Positions 36,406-64,000 of a DNA stretch of 64,000 bases are shown here, in pieces. The stretch covers positions 89,128 through 153,127 of the forward strand of contig NMRA01000424.1 of NCBI GenBank assembly GCA_002633005.1, given 5' to 3'. The translations under genes and the position numbers were made by a program. Every line of letters begins with the position of its first letter. Positions within the stretch are counted from its first letter, which is position 1. This DNA is from Phoronis australis. Its lineage: Eukaryota > Phoronida > Phoronidae. The notes beneath the pieces are model-generated. The model was not told the DNA's origin. It saw only the letters and a program-made list of their open reading frames with translations, and did no database searches.

Positions 36406-37485
36406 TCCTTGACCGAAAAGAAAGCGTCGAATTCAATGAAGAGCAGCCAATATATGTTCAACATGTGGCAAATTGCATTCCTTCGCCACCTGTTGTACAA
36501 CAAGAATTACTGCAACATGTGGCATGTAATCTGTACCATAATCTCGACATAGCTTTTTCATTGCAGCAAAATAAACTTCCATTAAGCTTGGATAACAATC
36601 AAACATTTCAGTTTCCACAATCACTTAATTCTAATGTATTCCACAACAGAACCGTCCATTAAAGTGCCCGTGAACACATGGTTTACCCGATCAGGCCTCG
36701 ACGAGAAACTATAGCCAAGATCCTTCGTCTTACTGGAAACCTTTGCGCCTCAAAATGGTCATTTCAATTTTCCAAAACAGAAAAAACGAAGACTAATTAG
36801 AGTCAGGGATACGAGAATGGTGCCACAAGATTCATATGGTTTTGGCTGTAGTCTGATCATAGGCTGCTCTCCTTCATTCTGTTACCAAGAAGCCATAATA
36901 GCTTGCACATCTCAGTGAATAGTTGTACCTATGTGACTACACTAAGCTGGGTCCAGCCTTAAATGAACAGGAGGTCCAAGTAAAGCGAGAGGTTTTTCAG
37001 ATTCCTATTTCACAACGAAGGAGTAAAAAACCAGTAAGAAACTTTTGTGCTGTCGCCTAAGCAAAAAGCAGCCTTGCCATGTATTTTGTGTCCCGCTTAA
37101 GCTGAAAAGGGATGTATTGACGCTCTAGACCCCTCCTCTATGTTACAGGTTGATCGGTCACCACCTTGATTTTGCAGAAAAACGGCGGTCGTGGGCACTC
37201 ATACCCTTAGGCATACCAGTCCACTGTGGAGCATTCACCATTGTGCACTACAGTGTACTTAACAGTAGCTTTGCTTAGAACTATGAATCACGTGCACCGG
37301 TAAGCTGCGCGTGACCAATTCAACAAAATTTCACTTACTACTGATGGCTCCATCAGAAAATTTTAAGAGATTCCCGCCATGTTATGCATTCTGGAGGCCT
37401 GCACGAAGAGTTTTCAGTTAACATGAGTAGCGTATCTTTCAAACCATGAAAATTTATCTAGTTCATAGAAGATAAGTTGAAAATN

Positions 37486-39764
37486 CACGATTTGCTAAGC
37501 GATGAGTAAAGAAAATGCCGCATCACTTTTGTTCTACTCGGGACGGTTTCTTTGAGAAGGTTACCAACCAGAAAAGAATCACACCACTGAGACGAAAACA
37601 AAGTAGGTTTTTAACTCAAAATCCCAAGTTTTTGCACGTCTTTGCGTCCCTTGCAAGCGGTGCCTGTTACTAATTATTATACTCATGCGCGCACACCCAG
37701 CCTTTAATATGGGGGAGGACACGAATCTCTGACAAAGTGGACCTTTTGCCTTTTGCTAACAAAAAAGCGGGAGGACTAAAAAAAAAAAACGGGGAACCAC
37801 CTTCAGGTCTGTGAACTGTGCGACTGCGCCTTTTTAGTGGACTTTCGTCTCGTTTTCTCGGAATTGTGTTTCTCAGGGGCGGACCTTTTTACCCACTTCG
37901 CCAAATGGGGGGCTCGTTCGAGCCCCCCTGGGTGCGCGCATGATACCGGGTACGAAATCAGGGAGCTGCGACGTTCCGTGACTCACAGATCAGAAGACAA
38001 GCTACAGTATTTACGAGTTCGGCCCCCAGTACGTACACCCCCAAACGCTACCTTTGATTGAGACTAGGTTTCTCAAACCTTATCATCACGAGGCCTTTTG
38101 TGTTTGAAAAATCAAATAACCAATACTACAAGTCGACAGCAATTCGCTGTACGACTTTCTCCGCACATTTTGATCGACAAATACAACAATATCAACAATT
38201 AAATATTTATTCCACGACAGACACCACAAGTGTCGGTCGAAATGAGTAAACAAACATTTACTATATTTTGTAGCCCAAAATCAACTGAATATCTGAATAT
38301 AATTATACTCCTAATTATTCAAAGATTGGAACCCATTTTGTAAAACAATGACAATTCAATCAACCAGCGATGACGCAAAAATGACCCTATGAGGCCGTGA
38401 AAAACTACTAGCGACTGTCCCGAGCCGCGCGCGTGGGGTGGCGTCGTCTGCTCTTATTCGCAACACGAGATTGGTGCCCATTACACAAATCTCATGAAAC
38501 CTGGCTTGTTGTCATACTGGGTGGCGAGGGACCAACCATGCTAAAATAATCAAGGTACAAACCTTTGCAGCTAAGGAATACGACATTGCACGAAAATACA
38601 GTCTGCTTCATACTTTGGAAACTCCTTTGCTGTACTTAATTGACTTCCGCGCTTCACCAGATACGTCCACATGGGCTAAAATATCTGATTGAGTCTCGAT
38701 GATGACTTCCGGCTTATAGAGCAATCAGATGTCTTAGCTCCTTGACAGAAAAGAAGCGTCGAATTCAATGAAGAGCAGCTAATATATGTTCAACATGTGG
38801 CAAATTGCATTCCTTCGCCACCTATTGTACAACAAGAATTACTACAACATGTGACCTGCAATCTGTACCATAATCTCGACATAGCTTTTTCACTGCAGCA
38901 AAATAAACTTCCATTAAGCTTGGATAACAAGCAAACATTTCAGTTTCCACAATCACTTAAAGTGCCCGTGAACACATGGTTTACCCGATCAGGCCTCGAC
39001 AAGAAACTATAGTCAAGATCCTTAGTCTTACTGGAAACCTTTGCGCATCAAAATGATCATTTCAATTTTCTAAGAACAGAAAAAACGAAGACTAATTAGA
39101 GTCAGGGATACGAGAACGGTGCAGCAAGATTCATATGGTTTTGGCTGTAGTCTGATCATAGGCTGCTGTCCTTCATTCTGTTACCAAGAAGCAATAATAG
39201 CTTGCACATCTCAGTGCACAGTGGTACATATGTGATTATAATAAGGTGGATCCAGCCTTTAATGAACAGGAGGTCCAAGTAAAGCGAGAGGTTTTTGAAA
39301 TTTCTATTTCACAACGAAGGAGTAAAAAACCAGTAAGAAACTGTTGTGCTGTCACCTAAGCAAAAAGCAGCCTTGCCATGTATTTTGTGTCCCGCTTAAG
39401 CTGAAAAGGGGTGTATTGACGCTCTAGACCCCTCCTCTATGTTACAAGTTGAGCGGTCACCACCTTGATTTTGCAGAAAAACGGTGGTCACGGGCACTCA
39501 TACCCTTAGGCATTCCAGTCCACTGTGGAGCATTCACCATTGTGCACTACAGTGTACTTAACAGTAGCTTTGCTAAGAACTAAGCTGCGCATGACCGATT
39601 CAACAAAATTTCACTTACTACTGATGGCTTCATCAGAAAATTTTAAGAGATTCCCGCCATGTTATGCATTCTGGAGGCCTGCACGAAGAGTTTTCAGTTA
39701 ACATGAGCAGCGTATTTTTCAAACCATGAAAATTTATCTAGTTCGTAGAAGATAAGTTGAAAAT
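37486..39764. repeat. Right copy of the 2.3-kb direct duplication
   Basis: Begins immediately after the N at 37485 with the same bases as 35150, and continues past the left copy's end into unique sequence at 39765. This is the arrangement expected of overlapping, unmerged contigs. Confidence 0.9.
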
Positions 39765-39995
39765 CATGAATGTATCAAAAAATAAATGTAAATCATCAAC
39801 AAATTAGCCAGTAATGTCCGCTTCGAAGGTTTGTTGACATCTCCATGAGAAAATAATCAGAATTCAATGTGCCACAATATGACTTGGACAGATGCACGGC
39901 GTTGTCTTGACCATCAAACAACAAATCGGTGGATTGTTTAAGTCTTCATCCAAGGGACGCATCGATGTCACTCCAACTAATACAGACTGAAATAA

Positions 39996-40001
39996 TTTAA
40001 T
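39996..40001 (-). terminator. Candidate polyadenylation signal of NSF
   Basis: ATTAAA on the minus strand about 95 bases after the NSF stop codon. It is a common variant hexamer, and I see no AATAAA nearer. Confidence 0.4.
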
Positions 40002-40095
40002 GTATCTCTCTAAAAGTTTGGTATCTACACTAAGGGCCAAGTACCCAGCAGACCGTCACGAAAGGTCACACAATAGCCAGTTTGAGAACATCATC

Positions 40096-60335
<20,240 letters not shown>

Positions 60336-61252
60336 CGTGGTCGTCTGATTTACTATGGCCGACTGAAACAAAAATGAGGACAGACATTTTGAATCTTCTC
60401 TGTCACAGGATTGGACAAAGTAAATCAGTGGTGCACAGGCGACTTATTCGTCCATTAAGTCTCGTAGTTACCATTAAAATCTAGCCAGACAAGTGATTTT
60501 TTCATAAGGCAATTAGTAGCACCAAATAATTCATGTAATCTTAACTTCTGTTCTATACTACTCCTGAACATCATAAAGGCTTCTTGGCTCTGGGCAAGAT
60601 GATTGTCAGTTGACTCTTAGATTTTACATGCACCACTTTCCGTTGTTAGATCTACATAATGACAAATTGATGAGCAAACTTACCCAGGAAGTATGAAATT
60701 TCGAGGTGCCTGTGTGAAGATTTAATATGAATTTGCACTGGATATGCTCCTAAATGCAAAACTGACTGTGTGTGCGAATTAGGTGAGGCAAAAAATTCCA
60801 ACCAAGTAGCCCCGTGCAAAATGAGTTAGAGATAAAATGTTGTTTTTCAAAATTCATAATTTTGATAGTGCGAAATAAAGTGAGTGTGTGAAACAAGTGG
60901 ATAATTACTGTAGTAAGTGCACCCATTTTCAACACCTTTTCACATTATTTTGTACTTCCATAAATTCTGTGATATTTCTGCAAACGCTTACACAATGTAT
61001 TGAAATAATTATTCCTGTGTTTTCAAATGGTGTCACCTAAGAGAAAATCAATCAAGAGATTAAAATTTTACAACCTCAATAAAAGATAACTCGTTTGATT
61101 CACGGCTGTGTGTACATGATTAACATTCCAGAAAGCATGTATCTATATTTTGCTGTAATTTCCTGACAAGTTGTATTTAATTAAGTTAAGTTTAATGGTT
61201 TTCTGGACTATACAAAGTACATTTCTGTCTCAAATCTATATTTTCCAAAGTT

Positions 61253-61387
61253 AAAAGTGAAGTAAACGGGTTCCTCTTGAAAATGGTTGCCAGGAAACAA
61301 TTTCACTGAATAACAGACATTCCTGTTATTCAGTGAAAACTGGTTCTCAGCAGCCATGTTCAAGAGGGACCCGTTTACTCCACTTTT
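61253..61387. repeat. Near-perfect 135-bp hairpin
   Basis: The arms of about 64 bases are inverted copies: 'agtaaacgggttcctcttga' pairs with 'caagagggacccgtttact', and 'cactgaataacag' with 'ctgttattcagtg'. The loop is only about 6 bases. It is consistent with a MITE or a long hairpin RNA source. Confidence 0.85.
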
Positions 61388-61572
61388 ACCGTTTCGAAAG
61401 TGGAAACTTCCCGATTGTCTGCTCTCTCTTCTGTTTCGACTACAGCATCATCACATTCAGCAAAAACCAGAAAGAAGTGATGTCACATGACCTCATGCCT
61501 CCCTAACACTGACGTCTCCAACCCTAAGACTACTAGAAAGTTAACCCTAACCTTAGGAGGCCATTGATGTCT

Positions 61573-61964
61573 TTAATTCCTTCCAACTCGAACAAATAAT
61601 CTCATAATCAAATTTTTTTAACAGTCCACCATTGCTTTTTTCAGTTTCCCAAATCGGCAATTGGACAAAGGACTGCTCAAAAAAGGTTTCCAAATACAGC
61701 AGCATTTGCATGCGTGCACCCAGCCTAAAAATTTTTGTGGATGTGCACCTGTTGGTCAGAGGTAAAGCAGTGAATTGTGCGTTTGCCAAGTTTTGGTTGT
61801 TCCTGCCCTTTTTGTGGACTTTTGTCTCGTTTTCTCTGACTTTTTGTTTCCCTGATGCAGACCTTTTTGCCCACTTCACCAAATGGAGGGACTCATTTGA
61901 GCCCCCCCGAGCCCCACCCCCCCTGGGTGTGCGCATGATTGGTTCACGAGTTGGAAGGAATTAA
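61573..61964. mobile_element. MITE-like element with 18-bp perfect terminal inverted repeats
   Basis: 'ttaattccttccaactcg' at 61573-61590 is exactly inverted at 61947-61964. The interior (about 61795-61945) is a diverged copy of family C seen at 35490-35640. Fragments of the same edge sequence recur at 63405-63440 and 63607-63661. The two opposing ORFs are not genes. Confidence 0.65.
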
Positions 61965-62018
61965 GGTGTCCCTCTATGCCCCAAAAAGTACTTATGGCAA
62001 GTGAATTTGATGTTTTAA

Positions 62019-62733
62019 TCAGTCTGAGGCGTATGAAGCGTTCCTACTGACTGTACTGGGGTTAGTCCAGGTGACACTGTCCACAGGCGTCCTCAGCTTC
62101 TGATTGTCTCCAATCCAATACACTACAAGGGGTTCAGCAAACCAAGAGCAATTGTTCTTTGTTCTGATACCATTTATGGTGCCCTGCTCCAGCCAGTTTG
62201 CCACTGCGTACTGTCAATGTGCCAAACAGAAATTACCGATTTGTCACAGAAGGTCACGACATCATTAACTGCACACTTATTCGTAACCTTCCGTGATAAA
62301 CCGGCAATTGCTGCCCATCTGAAATTCATCGGATAACTCCTTACCGGCCGGCACATCGACAGTAGACAGCGGCTTTTTGGGACGGATTTTGTGCTTTGAC
62401 CGCAAAATTTGATGTGAATTCGCTACAGGCTCAGCAGGACACTGTAAATCAAGTGTAAATGCTATCAGAAGGAAGAACAATTGCTTACGGATTGCTAAAC
62501 CCGTTTTATGCAATTTTATCAATTTTTGTGTTTAATATGGACGGCTGAAGTAAAGCACCCGTGGAATTCCTTGTCCCGAGTGTCACACCTTGTAGTATTT
62601 ATAGTGTATTGGGGACGATCAGAACTTTTGACAGAAGCTAGAACGTGGAAGATTTTAGAAAACGTCCAATCTTTAATTTTTAGGAACCGTCAATCAGTGT
62701 AACGGTAATAGAAGACAATAATCGGCTTACCAT
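62019..62733 (-). CDS. Possible three-exon gene for an unrecognised 94-aa protein
   Basis: Candidate exons are 62731-62733 (ATG immediately before donor GTAAGC), 62345-62441 (acceptor 'TTGATTTACAG', donor GCCG|GTAAGG) and 62019-62203 (acceptor 'TACGCAG', stop TGA). The phases agree. The product starts MCPAEPVANSHQILRSKHKI, continues RPKKPLSTVDVPAV, then NWLEQGTINGIRTKNNCSWF and EPLVVYWIGDNQKLRTPV. I recognise no family. It lies head-to-tail upstream of NSF and could be an independent small gene, a fragment of a longer one (a weak donor ACA|GTCAGT exists in the last exon), or chance. Confidence 0.4.
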
Positions 62734-64000
62734 CTTGCCCCTTGATCCTTCGAAGTTTTTCAAGTGGAAACACAACTATCACTGAAAATCATTGAAAATC
62801 CCTGCTATCGCTAGCGACGTGGAATCCGACCGGGAAAAATTAATATCGATGACTGGTAGTTCAACAGGAAATCCAAAGAAAAAATATGTCATACGAAGGT
62901 TGCGTTTAAAAACAATATCAAATACAACCTATCTGCTCCAGTTAGCTGTATGATTGTAAACAACATTTTTATTCAAGTTCACTTTAAGTAATTTCTGAAA
63001 TATTTCATCGAATTGTATTAGTTTCCTTTATCAAACTCCATACAGGATAAACTTCCGGTGTTCTTTTTGTGTTTAGAACTGTGAAATATGCGATTCTCCC
63101 GTTGTAATAACAAGGTTTTTATAATCCATTGTTCACAATTCCCTTCATTCAGTTGACAGTCTTGTAAGAGTGTCATTTGGTAAGTGTATGCAGGTATTCT
63201 GGAGGAAATGGTACACCTGTTAGGAACCGCTGGGCTCGTAGAAAGGTGGTCGTGATGACTGTCAGACTGTCTGTACGACGGCACAGTGGGCACACCCTAA
63301 TGTAGCCTTTCTGCTAATTATCCTTAACACTGGCTAAACTACTTGTTAAATTACTACATGTAGTGTAGATGGACACATTTTCAGGCAGTTGGGATGTTTA
63401 AATCATCCTTTCAACTCAAACAAATACTCCCGCAATCAACCTTTCTTTAGGCAATGTACATCGCCTCATGTTGGCCCGACCAGAGGCGTTGCAGCTCCTA
63501 TAAGCGCTCCATACGCCGGAAGCTTTTCGGTGAATTATGCCTCGCACCGACTAAAACATCAAAGTCACGTTGTTATAAAATACCTTTTGCGCATAGAGGA
63601 ACACCTTAGGAGGTTGTCGATGTGTTTAATTCCTTCCAACTTGAACAAATACTCCCATTAGAGGGAGAGGAAGAGGGAGAGTGCTGTTGACACACTTTCC
63701 AAACAGCTATCCTCCTCACTTTTAAGAAATTCTAGCAGGGCTCGACGCTATTAAAATCGCCAGGTCGCATTTTGCGACCTAGCCAAAATCCCAGGTCGCA
63801 TTTTCAGAATCCAGCTCGCATTCGTAAATGCCAGGTCGCAAAATTTTCCCGCCATTTTTACGCGCCAAAATAGATTTTTTAGATCATCGAGAAAATGTTT
63901 AGATTATGCTCTTACCTGCAGCGTTAAATACTCACAAATTTCGGATGTCAAAATTGACTTCATTCATGCAGGTACGGCCTTACTGTTCTTCACGACCGCC
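62734..64000. other. Right edge, no gene supported
   Basis: Contains fragments of the 61573-61964 element edges (63405-63440 and 63607-63661), and an imperfect tandem repeat at 63758-63842 in which 'ccaggtcgca' recurs about every 30 bases. No exon recognised. Confidence 0.5.
63758..63842. repeat. Imperfect repeats of the ccaggtcgca motif
   Basis: 'gccaggtcgcattttgcgacc', 'cccaggtcgcattttcaga', 'tccagctcgcattcg' and 'gccaggtcgcaaaattt' follow each other. The first is itself a small palindrome. It may be the end of a mobile element that continues off the window. Confidence 0.6.

Larger units (their letters stand above)
35150..37484. repeat. Left copy of a 2.3-kb direct duplication across a single N
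   Basis: Aligns end to end with 37486-39764 at high identity, with scattered substitutions and small indels (for example an extra segment near 36629-36661, and 'atgaatcacgtgcaccggt' near 37283-37301, in this copy). It ends exactly at the N at 37485. This pattern fits two haplotype contigs abutted by the assembler rather than a biological tandem duplication. No gene is recognised; both copies contain repeat family C near 35490-35640. Confidence 0.9.
60363..62018. other. Sequence upstream of NSF exon 1
   Basis: No coding exon seen. It contains a near-perfect hairpin (61253-61387) and a MITE-like element (61573-61964). An NSF 5' UTR exon and promoter should lie here or beyond, but I cannot place them. 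Confidence 0.5.

Noticed and set aside
35150-39764. 2.3-kb tandem segmental duplication as a biological event
   Set aside because: The copies abut a single N with the right copy starting exactly there, as expected for unmerged haplotype contigs.
62277-62522. Signal-peptide-like start (RKQLFFLLIAFTLDLQ) for the small protein upstream of NSF
   Set aside because: There is no ATG at the start, and the hydrophobic stretch coincides with a polypyrimidine tract ending in a good acceptor, so it is more likely intron.

Overview
The window is intron-rich animal DNA. Coding sequence lies in many short exons with canonical splice signals, and between them are minisatellites, foldback elements, tRNA-derived repeats and broken retrotransposon sequence. 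Exon-intron structure, a C-type lectin/EGF gene, an IgGFc-binding-type receptor, a conserved NSF gene and a Kolobok-like THAP transposon fit a marine invertebrate such as a cephalochordate, hemichordate, lophotrochozoan or cnidarian. The sequence alone does not settle which. Five single N characters occur. Four of them (37485, 45251, 49311, 57903) are flanked by or close to near-identical direct copies, which looks like contig ends from two haplotypes joined without merging.

Left part (1-9087): nine copies of a 44-bp minisatellite are followed by the last two exons of a C-type lectin gene (CTLD end plus a shortened calcium-binding EGF module) on the + strand. About 7 kb of gene-free DNA with dispersed repeats follows.

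Middle part (9088-33230, + strand): a receptor-like gene. Six exons (9088-19290) encode a signal-peptide-like start, an IgGFc-binding-type ectodomain and an acidic MopE-like metal-binding motif. The sixth exon ends in phase 1. Two different downstream modules fit it in frame: (a) exon 21896-22416, a transmembrane helix with a short Ser/Thr-rich tail (about 696 aa in total), and (b) exon 26900-26989 plus a 5.2-kb exon 28036-33230, a stalk, a transmembrane helix and a cytoplasmic part of about 1,700 residues (about 2,284 aa in total). The giant tail has about 15 copies of a 53-65-residue helical repeat, and two segments resembling the dynein heavy-chain microtubule-binding domain. Either this is one gene with alternative 3' ends, or module (b) belongs to a second gene whose 5' exons I could not find.

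Right part (40096-62733, - strand): all 18 coding exons of NSF, the SNARE-disassembling AAA+ ATPase, can be placed with matching phases (726 aa). Its introns hold a Kolobok-like element with TTAA ends and a THAP-domain ORF, a tRNA-derived SINE, a 10-bp minisatellite, several dispersed repeats and a possible LysM ORF. Upstream of NSF on the same strand is a possible three-exon gene for an unrecognised 94-aa protein. The last 1.3 kb contains repeat fragments.
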